Positions 1 to 7,019 of a stretch of DNA of 64,000 nt are shown piece after piece. Positions within the stretch are counted from its first letter, which is position 1, and the number at the start of each line of letters is the position of its first letter. Under the pieces are notes generated by a model. The model was given only the letters and a program-made list of their open reading frames with translations. It ran no database searches and had not been told where the DNA came from. A program made the position numbers and the translations under genes. This stretch comes from an uncultured Paracoccaceae bacterium (GTDB lineage Bacteria > Pseudomonadota > Alphaproteobacteria > Rhodobacterales > Rhodobacteraceae): NCBI GenBank assembly GCA_947495295.1, contig CANLYJ010000005.1, positions 62,001-126,000 on the forward strand, written 5' to 3'.

Positions 1-1
1 G

Positions 2-148
2 TCAAGGATCAAGGTGCAGCGCTTTTCTATGGGACCGCAACCGCAGAAAGAGCCGGAACCACGGGACCGCGTGGTCGATGCGGAATTCACGGACGTGACA
101 CCGGATAAGAAACCAACCCATCCCACATCAGGCTGGACCCAGCATTGA
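2..148 (+). CDS. fxsA: FxsA family membrane protein, C-terminal fragment
   Basis: An open frame enters from the left edge and stops with TGA at 146-148, giving 48 residues. The tail is polar, rich in proline and charge, and contains VVDAEFTDVTPDKKPTHP, which resembles the soluble C-terminal tail of alphaproteobacterial FxsA proteins (small cytoplasmic-membrane proteins first linked to phage F exclusion). The membrane part lies outside the window. Position just upstream of secB on the same strand agrees with the usual order in this group. The identification rests on tail similarity and context only. Confidence 0.6.
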   Translation, partial: SRIKVQRFSMGPQPQKEPEPRDRVVDAEFTDVTPDKKPTHPTSGWTQH

Positions 149-209
149 GCCTTGCTTGATTGGCTGCTAGGAACACGCCAACTCAACAATCCAACCGGAG
201 CAATTCCTA

Positions 210-707
210 ATGTCTGATGCACCCGCCGAAAACGGCGCAGAACAACCGCAACAACCGCAAGTCACCAGCCGCGTTCTGGCGCAGTACATCCGCGACATGT
301 CGTTCGAAAACATTCTGGCGCAAAAGGGTGTGCAGGGCGATGCCCAGCCAGAAATTCAGGTGCAGGTCAATCTGGACGCGCGCAAGCGCACAGCTGACAA
401 CCAGTTTGAGATCATCACGAAGCTCAACATCACCAGCAAGACCAAGGAAAAGGGCGAACCGCTTTTCGTTCTGGAAATCGAATATGCGGGCGTGTTCCAC
501 GTCGAAGGCGTGCCAGAAGAACAGATGCACCCCTATCTGCTGATCGAATGCCCGCGCATCACATTCCCATTCCTGCGCCGGATCGTCAGCGATGTGACAC
601 GCGATGGTGGCTTCCCACCGCTGAACCTGGAAACTATTGATTTCCTGGCACTTTATCGCAGTGAGCTGGCCCGCCGGGCAGAAACCGAAAAAGCCAAAGC
701 AAACTAG
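210..707 (+). CDS. secB: Protein-export chaperone SecB
   Basis: SecB binds unfolded preproteins in the cytoplasm and delivers them to SecA for export through SecYEG. The 165-residue product has the usual length, an acidic and alanine-rich N-terminus, and the conserved SecB core FVLEIEYAGVF followed by ECPRITFPFLRRIVSD and the segment GGFPPLNLETIDF. The ATG at 210 is preceded by GGAG about 11 bases upstream. It converges on dnaQ with only two bases between the stop codons, inside an inverted repeat. It points toward the proposed origin, unlike its neighbours up to maf. Confidence 0.95.
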   Translation: MSDAPAENGAEQPQQPQVTSRVLAQYIRDMSFENILAQKGVQGDAQPEIQVQVNLDARKRTADNQFEIITKLNITSKTKEKGEPLFVLEIEYAGVFHVEGVPEEQMHPYLLIECPRITFPFLRRIVSDVTRDGGFPPLNLETIDFLALYRSELARRAETEKAKAN

Positions 708-721
708 GTTTAACCTAGTTT
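701..721. terminator. Inverted repeat spanning the secB and dnaQ stop codons
   Basis: AAACTAGGTT and AACCTAGTTT form a perfect 10-base inverted repeat around one central T. The secB stop (TAG, 705-707) and the dnaQ stop (TAA on the minus strand, 710-712) both lie inside it. It could act as a weak bidirectional terminator between convergent genes. The arms are AT-rich and flanked by only short T runs, so strength is doubtful. Confidence 0.45.
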
Positions 722-1441
722 CTTCCACAATGCGCCGTCGCCCAGACTGTCAACAAAGGCAGCATGGGCGGCGGCTTCTTTTTGTCCGATACGCGGTGGC
801 AACGGGGTGGGCCGCGGCATCGGTCGCCAGTCTTCGGCATCAGCACTGTCAGATGTCTTGCGGGTATCGGCCGCTAATGCAAAATCCGGCTGACGGCCAC
901 CAATCAGCTCCAGATACACTTCGGCCAGAATTTCACTGTCCAACAATGCGCCGTGCAAGGTCCGCGACGAATTATCGATACCAAAACGCCGGCAAAGCGC
1001 ATCCAGCGATGCGGGCGAACCGGGGAACCGCCGACGGGCAATAGCCAAAGTATCCAATGCCTGATCCATCGGCAGCAATGGGCGGTTCAGCCATCCCAAT
1101 TCTGCATTCAGGAATTTCATGTCGAAAGCGGCATTGTGGATGACCAGCTTTGCGTCACCAACAAAATCCACAAAATCCTGGGCGATATCTTCAAAAACAG
1201 GTTTGTCGCGCAGGGTTTCCTGCCCCGGCTTCGGCTCTTGCGGCGGTTCAAGCAGATCAGGACCGATGCCATGCACACCAAACGCCTCCGCAGGCATAGA
1301 TCGGCGGGGATTGATATATTGGTGATAGGTGCGGCCTGTTGGGACATGACCCATCAGTTCAACGGCACCAATCTCCACGATCCGGTCACCTTCGGACGGT
1401 TCAAAACCTGTTGTTTCAGTATCAAGGACGATTTCACGCAT
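710..1441 (-). CDS. dnaQ: DNA polymerase III epsilon subunit (proofreading 3'-5' exonuclease)
   Basis: Epsilon removes misincorporated nucleotides within the replicative polymerase core. The 243-residue product starts [13 protein letters not shown], so the Exo I acidic pair DTE is near residue 6; Exo II is HNAAFDMKF near residue 100 and Exo III is the later [17 protein letters not shown], with its His and Asp. The start at 1441 is preferred because the DTE motif then sits at the usual place; a longer reading adds eight residues without a motif. It overlaps the end of coaE by 8 bases and is the last gene of the leftward maf-aroE-coaE-dnaQ run. Confidence 0.93.
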   Translation of the reverse strand: MREIVLDTETTGFEPSEGDRIVEIGAVELMGHVPTGRTYHQYINPRRSMPAEAFGVHGIGPDLLEPPQEPKPGQETLRDKPVFEDIAQDFVDFVGDAKLVIHNAAFDMKFLNAELGWLNRPLLPMDQALDTLAIARRRFPGSPASLDALCRRFGIDNSSRTLHGALLDSEILAEVYLELIGGRQPDFALAADTRKTSDSADAEDWRPMPRPTPLPPRIGQKEAAAHAAFVDSLGDGALWKKLG

Positions 1442-2024
1442 CTGTCTGGCCTCTGATCGTAGCAATCAGATTCTGCACCGCCGCGCGGGTGTCGTCCAGC
1501 GTGATCGTCTCAATCACGTGATCCGCGCGATCACGCTTTTCCGCATCGGGTATTTGTCGGGCCAAAATCGCCTCAAGCTGTTTTTCGGTCATGCCCGGGC
1601 GGTCAAGAACACGGCGGCGCTGCACATCAGCAGGGGCAGAGACAACAAGCACCGAATCGAGCCATTCGTCAGCGCCGGTTTCGAATAACAGCGGAATATC
1701 AAACAACAGTAAGGGGGCATCATGCTGCGCAATGAAATCTGCACGGCTACTGGCGACCAACGGATGCACAATCGCCTCGATCCGGGTCAGGGCGTCTGGG
1801 TCGGCAGCGATCAGGGGTTTCAACGCATTGCGCGAAACCGCGCCATCAATAACAGCATCTGGAAATGCCTTTGCCATCGGGGCAACAGCAGCGCCACCTT
1901 GATCGTAAAGCTCATGCACAACCGCATCCGCATCCCAGACCGGCACACCCGCATCGCGAAACATCGCTGCCGTCGTCGATTTGCCCATGCCAATCGAACC
2001 GGTCAAACCCAATAGATGCGTCAC
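1434..2024 (-). CDS. coaE: Dephospho-CoA kinase
   Basis: CoaE phosphorylates the 3'-hydroxyl of dephospho-CoA, the last step of coenzyme A synthesis. The 196-residue product begins with [12 protein letters not shown], the P-loop of this family, followed by [12 protein letters not shown] and the domain with [12 protein letters not shown]. The start is GTG, sharing four bases (GTGA) with the aroE stop, which suggests translational coupling. Length and motifs are normal. Confidence 0.93.
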   Translation of the reverse strand: MTHLLGLTGSIGMGKSTTAAMFRDAGVPVWDADAVVHELYDQGGAAVAPMAKAFPDAVIDGAVSRNALKPLIAADPDALTRIEAIVHPLVASSRADFIAQHDAPLLLFDIPLLFETGADEWLDSVLVVSAPADVQRRRVLDRPGMTEKQLEAILARQIPDAEKRDRADHVIETITLDDTRAAVQNLIATIRGQTDA

Positions 2025-2848
2025 GCCAGAACAGCCGCGCGGGTTGCAGCATCAACAACGGGCCTTTGCCCAAACCATCGTTCAAATCCCGGAACACCCT
2101 GGTGCAGCAACATGCCCAGACCATCCACAGTCACGCAGCCCTTTGCGGCGGCAGTTTTCAGAAATGCAGTCTGCAGCGGGTTATAGACAATATCCGTCAC
2201 CAACGCGTCAGGTCGCAATGACTCCATCTCAACCTTGAATGGCTGCGCACCAGTCATGCCAAGCGATGTGGTGTTCACAACTGTCGTCGCTGTCTCCAGC
2301 ATCGTATCCGCCTGCACCCAATCAACAACGTGAATGCGGGTGCCGAACTCAGCCTTTAACGCCTCGGCCTTCGGACGCGTTCTGTTGGACAACAGGATCC
2401 CGGGCACGCCTGCGTCAGCCAAAGCAACAATAATTGCACGAGCGGCACCGCCAGCGCCAAAAATTGCGGCTGGTCCAGCCTTGGGATCCCAATCCGGGGC
2501 ACCTTGCCGTAAATTAGCGATGAACCCGTAACCATCTGTATTGTCGGCTAAAATTGTACCGTCTTGTTTGAATGTAATGGTATTGGCAGCGCCTATCAGG
2601 GTTGCGCGGTCAGTCACTTGATCGGCATATTTTAGAACGGCGACCTTATGCGGAAGCGTTACATTAATCCCGACAAAACCCTTCTCAGGCAACGTGCGCA
2701 ACGTAGCTTCCAACTTATCCTCGGTCACATGGATCGCTTCATACGCGCCCGGCAGATCATATTGCTTAAGCCAGTGGCCATGCAGCTTTGGCGACAATGA
2801 ATGGCTGATCGGATTCCCGATTACGCCCGCGCGGGGAAAATCTGTCAT
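2021..2848 (-). CDS. aroE: Shikimate dehydrogenase (NADP)
   Basis: AroE reduces 3-dehydroshikimate to shikimate in aromatic amino acid synthesis. The 275-residue product has the substrate-binding N-terminus [16 protein letters not shown], the catalytic lysine in NVTLPHK, the NTDGYG segment, the dinucleotide loop [10 protein letters not shown] and the C-terminal [14 protein letters not shown]. The start ATG overlaps the maf stop by four bases. The partner genes maf, coaE and dnaQ follow the common alphaproteobacterial order. Confidence 0.94.
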   Translation of the reverse strand: MTDFPRAGVIGNPISHSLSPKLHGHWLKQYDLPGAYEAIHVTEDKLEATLRTLPEKGFVGINVTLPHKVAVLKYADQVTDRATLIGAANTITFKQDGTILADNTDGYGFIANLRQGAPDWDPKAGPAAIFGAGGAARAIIVALADAGVPGILLSNRTRPKAEALKAEFGTRIHVVDWVQADTMLETATTVVNTTSLGMTGAQPFKVEMESLRPDALVTDIVYNPLQTAFLKTAAAKGCVTVDGLGMLLHQGVPGFERWFGQRPVVDAATRAAVLA

Positions 2849-3444
2849 GATGGCAGTGTTCCGCGAAGCGTCAGGTATGACAAGAGTTCAATCAGCGGCA
2901 ATCCGAGAACGTTGAAATAGTCTCCCTCAATGCGTGTAAAAAGTCGCACTCCTTCTTCTTCCAGCTTATAGGCACCAACAGCATGACGAATGCTGTCCCA
3001 GTTGCGATCAACGTAGTCGGAAAGGTAAGCGTCCGAGATGTCTCGCATATGCAATCGGACCACGCCAACATGACGCCAGACAGGCTGATTTTCATGATAG
3101 ATGACAGCGGCCGATAGCAGCTGGTGCTTTTGTCCAGCCAAAGCAGTCAGCTGTTCATGTGCCTGCGCAGGCGTTTCCGGTTTGTTAAACATCTGGCGCC
3201 CAAGAGCCAGAACCTGATCACAGCCGATCACCAGGGCCTCTGGGTGCCTCGTCCCAACCCGTTTGGCTTTCATCTCGGCCAGTGCATCGGCAATATCACG
3301 CGGTGATGCATCCTCTGCGATCAACGACTGTTTAATCGCATCCTCATCCACACGGGCTGTCTTTGTGGTGAAGTCTATGGCAGCATTCCCAAGCAGCTGC
3401 GCCCGAATTTCGGAGCCTGAGGCGAGGATGATCGGCGTGGTCAT
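2845..3444 (-). CDS. maf: Maf family nucleotide pyrophosphatase
   Basis: Maf proteins hydrolyse noncanonical or modified nucleoside triphosphates. The 199-residue product has the N-terminal ILASGSEIRAQLL motif, the VIGCDQVLAL segment with the catalytic aspartate, and the later YKLEEEGVRLFTRIEGDYFNVLGLPL region in several conserved blocks. Which subfamily (dTTP/UTP or m7GTP) cannot be settled by eye. It is the first gene leftward of the proposed origin, and its start codon abuts a perfect DnaA box, so its promoter must lie among DnaA sites. Confidence 0.9.
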   Translation of the reverse strand: MTTPIILASGSEIRAQLLGNAAIDFTTKTARVDEDAIKQSLIAEDASPRDIADALAEMKAKRVGTRHPEALVIGCDQVLALGRQMFNKPETPAQAHEQLTALAGQKHQLLSAAVIYHENQPVWRHVGVVRLHMRDISDAYLSDYVDRNWDSIRHAVGAYKLEEEGVRLFTRIEGDYFNVLGLPLIELLSYLTLRGTLPS

Positions 3445-3452
3445 GTGGATAA
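3444..3452 (-). promoter_or_regulatory. DnaA box, perfect
   Basis: TGTGGATAA on the plus strand is the exact complement of the high-affinity consensus TTATCCACA. Its first base is also part of the maf start codon, so DnaA bound here would cover the maf translation start region. Confidence 0.7.
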
Positions 3453-3518
3453 CCTTCTGGAGAAACAGGCGTATGGATTTGGGTGTAAGAAGGTGAACAT
3501 TGGATCATCCGCTGCTGA

Positions 3519-3527
3519 TGTGGAAAG
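3519..3527 (-). promoter_or_regulatory. DnaA box-like site
   Basis: TGTGGAAAG reads CTTTCCACA on the minus strand and differs from the relaxed consensus TTWTNCACA only at its first base. Confidence 0.4.
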
Positions 3528-3557
3528 CTGTCGCTTTATGCGCAGGTTTGGTCAAGT

Positions 3558-3566
3558 TTTTCCACG
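3558..3566 (+). promoter_or_regulatory. DnaA box-like site
   Basis: TTTTCCACG differs from the relaxed consensus TTWTNCACA only at the last base. It is the only near match in this orientation among the better sites. Confidence 0.4.
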
Positions 3567-3729
3567 GTGGGAAAGGATAAGTCGGCATTGTGGACGAATC
3601 TGCATAATTGGCGATGTCAAGAGACCGATGTGACATAGTCGGATGAGAGGATTGATTATATCCTATTGTTATTAAAAGATAAAAACTAACTCCAGATGAT
3701 GAAACCAACACTCATTTGCACTGCTTACC

Positions 3730-3738
3730 TTTGGATAA
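3730..3738 (-). promoter_or_regulatory. DnaA box-like site
   Basis: TTTGGATAA reads TTATCCAAA on the minus strand, one mismatch from TTATCCACA. Confidence 0.45.
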
Positions 3739-3790
3739 GTCTGAGGATGAAAAAGAAATTCACAGAAATTTTGATGACTACAGACAACAT

Positions 3791-3803
3791 CATCTTTTCT
3801 TTC
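3791..3803 (+). promoter_or_regulatory. AT-rich 13-mer resembling a DNA-unwinding element repeat
   Basis: CATCTTTTCTTTC matches the Escherichia coli oriC 13-mer GATCTNTTNTTTT at 9 of 11 specified positions. It lies in the AT-rich right part of the gap, next to the CtrA box. Only one good copy is obvious, so this is suggestive only. Confidence 0.35.
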
Positions 3804-3804
3804 T

Positions 3805-3819
3805 TTAAATATTTATTAA
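3805..3819. promoter_or_regulatory. CtrA box, TTAA-N7-TTAA
   Basis: The bases TTAAATATTTATTAA fit the full CtrA consensus TTAA-N7-TTAA exactly. CtrA binding represses origin firing in Caulobacter, while in Rhodobacterales CtrA is better known for motility and gene-transfer-agent control. The site is 30 bases before the hemJ start, so it could instead act on the hemJ promoter. Local AT richness makes a chance match possible. Confidence 0.45.
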
Positions 3820-3849
3820 GGAAAGAGCAGGCTAAGAAAGTGGCATGCG

Positions 3850-4299
3850 ATGTTTGACATTTTGAATGCGATCTATCCGTGGATCAAAGCAATTCATATC
3901 ATGGCAGTGATCGCATGGATGGCTGGGCTGTTTTATCTCCCACGATTGTTCGTTTATCACGCCGAAAGGGCAAGTGTGGGGTCTGAACTTGATCAGACAT
4001 TCCAGATCATGGAAGAGAAGCTGCTGCGGGTCATTATGAACCCAGCAATGATCGTCGCGTGGATTGCTGGTCTGATCATGATTGGGCTGGGGGCGTTTGA
4101 CTGGGGATCAGTTTGGGCCTGGGCAAAGATTGTGGCGGTGATCCTGATGAGCGCGGCACATGGCTGGATGGCAGCACGACGCAAGGAATTTGCGGCAGGG
4201 GTGAATACGCGAACCGGGCGAACCTACCGGTTGTTTAATGAGGTGCCGACGATCTTGATGTTGATAATTGTGATCGCGATTGTTGTGCGCCCATTCTAA
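3850..4299 (+). CDS. hemJ: Protoporphyrinogen IX oxidase HemJ
   Basis: HemJ oxidises protoporphyrinogen IX to protoporphyrin IX in the membrane, the penultimate step of haem synthesis, in bacteria lacking HemG and HemY. The 149-residue product has four hydrophobic segments and the family pattern WIKAIHIMAVIAWMAGLFYLP near the N-terminus with its conserved histidine, then LFVYH, MNPAMI and the conserved RLFNEVPT near the C-terminus. It opens the rightward run from the proposed origin; hemH lies about 38 kb away and hemW 7 kb away. Confidence 0.88.
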   Translation: MFDILNAIYPWIKAIHIMAVIAWMAGLFYLPRLFVYHAERASVGSELDQTFQIMEEKLLRVIMNPAMIVAWIAGLIMIGLGAFDWGSVWAWAKIVAVILMSAAHGWMAARRKEFAAGVNTRTGRTYRLFNEVPTILMLIIVIAIVVRPF

Positions 4300-4303
4300 A
4301 ACA

Positions 4304-4332
4304 TTGACTCCGGGATAGTCGTTGCCTATCTA
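4304..4332 (+). promoter_or_regulatory. Candidate promoter for rho
   Basis: TTGACT (5 of 6 matches to the -35 consensus) is followed after 17 bases by TATCTA, which keeps only the first three bases of the -10 consensus. It would give a leader of roughly 75 bases before the preferred rho start. Weak on the -10 side. Confidence 0.35.
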
Positions 4333-4357
4333 TCGTCCCGCTACCCGTCCGGGATAG
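4309..4357 (+). repeat. Direct repeat in the rho leader
   Basis: TCCGGGATAG occurs at 4309-4318 and again at 4348-4357, with a partly complementary CTATC...TCCCG between them, so alternative stem-loops are possible in the rho leader. rho genes are commonly autoregulated by attenuation; a role here is inference. Confidence 0.4.
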
Positions 4358-4415
4358 CGATTTTCCATTCCTGATCGAAGAAGTGCCCGTCGACAGACTG
4401 GCCATGGATATATTG

Positions 4416-5687
4416 ATGTCACAACACCGTCTGAACCTTGCTGACCTGAAGGCGCAAAGCCCCAAGGATCTTTTGTCGCTCGCCGAGGAATTGGAGATCG
4501 AGAACGCCTCGACCATGCGGAAAGGCGATATGATGTTCGCCATTCTGAAAGAGCGTGCAGATGAAGAATGGATCATCGGCGGCGATGGTGTTCTGGAAGT
4601 GTTGCAGGACGGGTTTGGGTTCTTGCGGTCACCAGAAGCGAACTATCTGCCTGGTCCAGATGATATTTATGTGTCCCCCGACATGATCCGCCAACATTCC
4701 TTGCGCACCGGCGATACGGTCGAAGGTGTGATGAAAGAACCGAATGATACGGAACGCTACTTTGCGCTGACATCTGTTGAGCAGATCAATTTTGAAGAGC
4801 CGGAGCGTGCCAAACACAAAGTCGCCTTTGACAATCTGACGCCGCTATACCCCGATGAACGGCTGAATATGGAAGTCGAGGACCCAACGATCAAGGACCG
4901 GTCAGCACGGATCATCGATTTGGTTGCCCCAATCGGGAAAGGCCAACGTTCGCTGATCGTGGCCCCTCCGCGGACTGGTAAGACGGTTTTGTTGCAGAAC
5001 ATTGCCAATTCGATCGAAAAGAACCACCCGGAATGCTATCTGATCGTTTTGTTGATCGATGAACGGCCCGAAGAAGTGACGGATATGCAGCGGTCTGTGA
5101 AAGGTGAAGTTGTGTCTTCGACCTTTGATGAACCTGCGACACGCCACGTTGCGGTATCTGAAATGGTGATCGAAAAGGCGAAACGACTGGTTGAGCACAA
5201 GCGTGATGTTGTGATCCTGCTGGATTCGATCACGCGTTTGGGACGGGCATTCAACACAACCGTACCTTCATCCGGTAAGGTGCTGACCGGTGGTGTGGAT
5301 GCCAATGCGCTGCAGCGGCCGAAACGGTTCTTTGGTGCGGCGCGGAATATCGAAGAAGGTGGTTCACTGACGATCATCGCAACAGCACTAATCGATACCG
5401 GCTCGCGGATGGACGAAGTGATCTTTGAGGAATTCAAAGGGACAGGTAACAGTGAAATCGTTCTGGATCGGAAAGTCGCCGACAAACGTGTATTCCCGGC
5501 CATGGATATCCTGAAATCCGGCACGCGGAAGGAAGAGCTGTTGGTCGATAAAGGTGATCTGGCCAAGACTTATGTGCTGCGGCGGATCCTGAACCCGATG
5601 GGGACAACGGATGCGATTGAGTTCCTTTTGGGTAAACTCAAGCAGACCAAGACAAACTCTGACTTCTTCGATTCCATGAACACCTAA
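4416..5687 (+). CDS. rho: Transcription termination factor Rho
   Basis: Rho is a hexameric RNA helicase that ends transcription of untranslated RNA. The product of about 423 residues has the N-terminal helical domain, an OB-fold RNA-binding region with [22 protein letters not shown], the Walker A segment [11 protein letters not shown], Walker [17 protein letters not shown] and the R-loop [20 protein letters not shown]. In-frame starts exist at 4383 (GTG), 4404 and 4416; I prefer 4416 because [16 protein letters not shown] matches the usual family N-terminus and gives the usual length. None has a clear ribosome site. Confidence 0.95.
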   Translation: MSQHRLNLADLKAQSPKDLLSLAEELEIENASTMRKGDMMFAILKERADEEWIIGGDGVLEVLQDGFGFLRSPEANYLPGPDDIYVSPDMIRQHSLRTGDTVEGVMKEPNDTERYFALTSVEQINFEEPERAKHKVAFDNLTPLYPDERLNMEVEDPTIKDRSARIIDLVAPIGKGQRSLIVAPPRTGKTVLLQNIANSIEKNHPECYLIVLLIDERPEEVTDMQRSVKGEVVSSTFDEPATRHVAVSEMVIEKAKRLVEHKRDVVILLDSITRLGRAFNTTVPSSGKVLTGGVDANALQRPKRFFGAARNIEEGGSLTIIATALIDTGSRMDEVIFEEFKGTGNSEIVLDRKVADKRVFPAMDILKSGTRKEELLVDKGDLAKTYVLRRILNPMGTTDAIEFLLGKLKQTKTNSDFFDSMNT

Positions 5688-5691
5688 ACTT

Positions 5692-5707
5692 ATTGTTTTA
5701 AAACAAT
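5692..5707. repeat. Perfect 16-base palindrome between rho and mnmE
   Basis: ATTGTTTTAAAACAAT is a perfect palindrome starting three bases after the rho stop codon and ending 11 bases before the mnmE start. With no loop it is a poor hairpin, and it looks more like a protein-binding site. Its centre TTTTAAAA is AT-rich, so chance cannot be excluded. Confidence 0.45.
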
Positions 5708-5718
5708 GGGTTAAACTT

Positions 5719-6999
5719 ATGCAGACAATTTTTGCCTTAGCGACAGCCAAAGGGCGTTCTGGTGTTGCGATCATACGCATATCAGGCCCTGACGCGGTAA
5801 TCTGTGCGCGTAACGTCATGGAGTCCGTTCCAGATAAACGCGGGATTCGGAAGATTTACGATAGTGATGGTGCGTTGCTAGATGAGGCGCTTGTCTTGCA
5901 ATTTCTCGCTGGTAAAAGCTTCACCGGTGAACCGGTGGTTGAGCTACATCTGCATGGCAGTCCGGCTGTCGTGGCTGCGGTGACCCGCAGGCTTGGTTCT
6001 GATGATCGGCTGAGACCGGCAGAAGCGGGTGAGTTCACGCGTCGTGCATTGGATAATGGTCAGTTGGATCTGGCGCAGGTCGAAGGGCTTGCGGATCTGA
6101 TTGACGCGGAGACGGAGCATCAACGCAAACAGGCGATGCGGGTTTTTTCCGGGGCGCTTGGCGCGCTTGTGGATGCCTGGCGGGCTGACCTGATCAGGGC
6201 GGTCGCTCTGCTGGAAGCCACGATTGATTTCGTTGATGAAGAGGTGCCGGTTGATGTGACGCCAGAGGTGAGCCTGCTACTTGAACGGGTCATGTTGCAG
6301 ATGCGCGGCGAACTGGCTGGCGTGCAGGCCGCAGAGCGGGTGCGTGACGGATTTGAGGTGGCAATTATCGGAAAACCGAATGTTGGGAAGTCAACTTTGC
6401 TGAACAGACTGGCGCGCCGGGATGTTGCGATTACGTCCGAGATTGCTGGAACGACGCGCGATGTGATTGAGGTCAGGATGGATATTGATGGTATCCCGGT
6501 GACTTTGCTCGATACGGCAGGCCTGCGGGAAACTGATGATCTGGTTGAAAACCTGGGTGTAATCAGGGCGCGGGCGCGGGCCGCAGATGCAGATTTATGT
6601 ATCTACATGTTGGATATGGATGAAGAGATACCACATGATATAGATGATAAGTGTATCGTTTTACGTGCGAAGGCGGATCTAGTAGCGAATTCTGATCACG
6701 CGGTTTCGGGTCTGACAGGTCAAGGCGTTGACGATCTTATTTCGACGATTGGTACAAAATTGGCAGGTCAGGTAGGCTCTGTTGGTGTTGCTATCCGGGA
6801 ACGGCATCGGATTGCGTTGATGCGTGGTGAAACCGAGATTGAGGAAGCCCTCGCAAAGTTACGCCGTGACGATGGGTTGGCCGAAATCACTGCGGAACAT
6901 ATATGGCGCGCAGTCCGGGCTGTGGATAGCCTTGTTGGGCGGGTTGATGTAGAAGATGTCCTTGACGAAATATTCAGCAGCTTCTGCATAGGCAAGTAA
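5719..6999 (+). CDS. mnmE: tRNA uridine-5-carboxymethylaminomethyl modification GTPase MnmE
   Basis: MnmE works with MnmG to modify the wobble uridine (cmnm5U34) of several tRNAs. The 426-residue product has the N-terminal tetrahydrofolate-binding domain, a G domain with GKPNVGKST, GTTRDV and DTAGLRE, and the C-terminal CIGK motif. The G4 box, usually NKxD, reads AKAD, a small departure from consensus. It is followed after three bases by mnmG, its functional partner, so the two are presumably cotranscribed. Confidence 0.95.
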   Translation: MQTIFALATAKGRSGVAIIRISGPDAVICARNVMESVPDKRGIRKIYDSDGALLDEALVLQFLAGKSFTGEPVVELHLHGSPAVVAAVTRRLGSDDRLRPAEAGEFTRRALDNGQLDLAQVEGLADLIDAETEHQRKQAMRVFSGALGALVDAWRADLIRAVALLEATIDFVDEEVPVDVTPEVSLLLERVMLQMRGELAGVQAAERVRDGFEVAIIGKPNVGKSTLLNRLARRDVAITSEIAGTTRDVIEVRMDIDGIPVTLLDTAGLRETDDLVENLGVIRARARAADADLCIYMLDMDEEIPHDIDDKCIVLRAKADLVANSDHAVSGLTGQGVDDLISTIGTKLAGQVGSVGVAIRERHRIALMRGETEIEEALAKLRRDDGLAEITAEHIWRAVRAVDSLVGRVDVEDVLDEIFSSFCIGK

Positions 7000-7003
7000 G
7001 AGG

Positions 7004-7019
7004 TGTTTCACGTGAAACA
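7004..7019. promoter_or_regulatory. parS site 1 (ParB-binding centromere)
   Basis: TGTTTCACGTGAAACA is an exact match to the 16-base parS palindrome. It overlaps the start region of mnmG, whose possible first codons read it as the peptide FHVKH. It lies about 3.2 kb from the proposed origin and 2.5 kb before parA, as expected for a chromosomal ParABS centromere. Confidence 0.93.

Larger units (their letters stand above)
3445..3849. other. Probable chromosomal replication origin (oriC)
   Basis: This 405-base stretch has no credible gene and separates divergent runs maf-aroE-coaE-dnaQ and hemJ-rho-mnmE-mnmG-rsmG-parA-parB. It contains a perfect DnaA box (3444-3452), four sites matching the relaxed 9-mer at 7 or 8 positions (3519-3527, 3558-3566, 3589-3597, 3730-3738) and a weaker one (3756-3764), AT-rich tracts near 3640-3700 and 3770-3820, an unwinding-type 13-mer and a CtrA box. 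In Caulobacter the origin lies in the same gene neighbourhood, and parS-parAB are a few kilobases away as expected. No skew could be computed here, so this is a strong inference and not proof. Confidence 0.75.
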
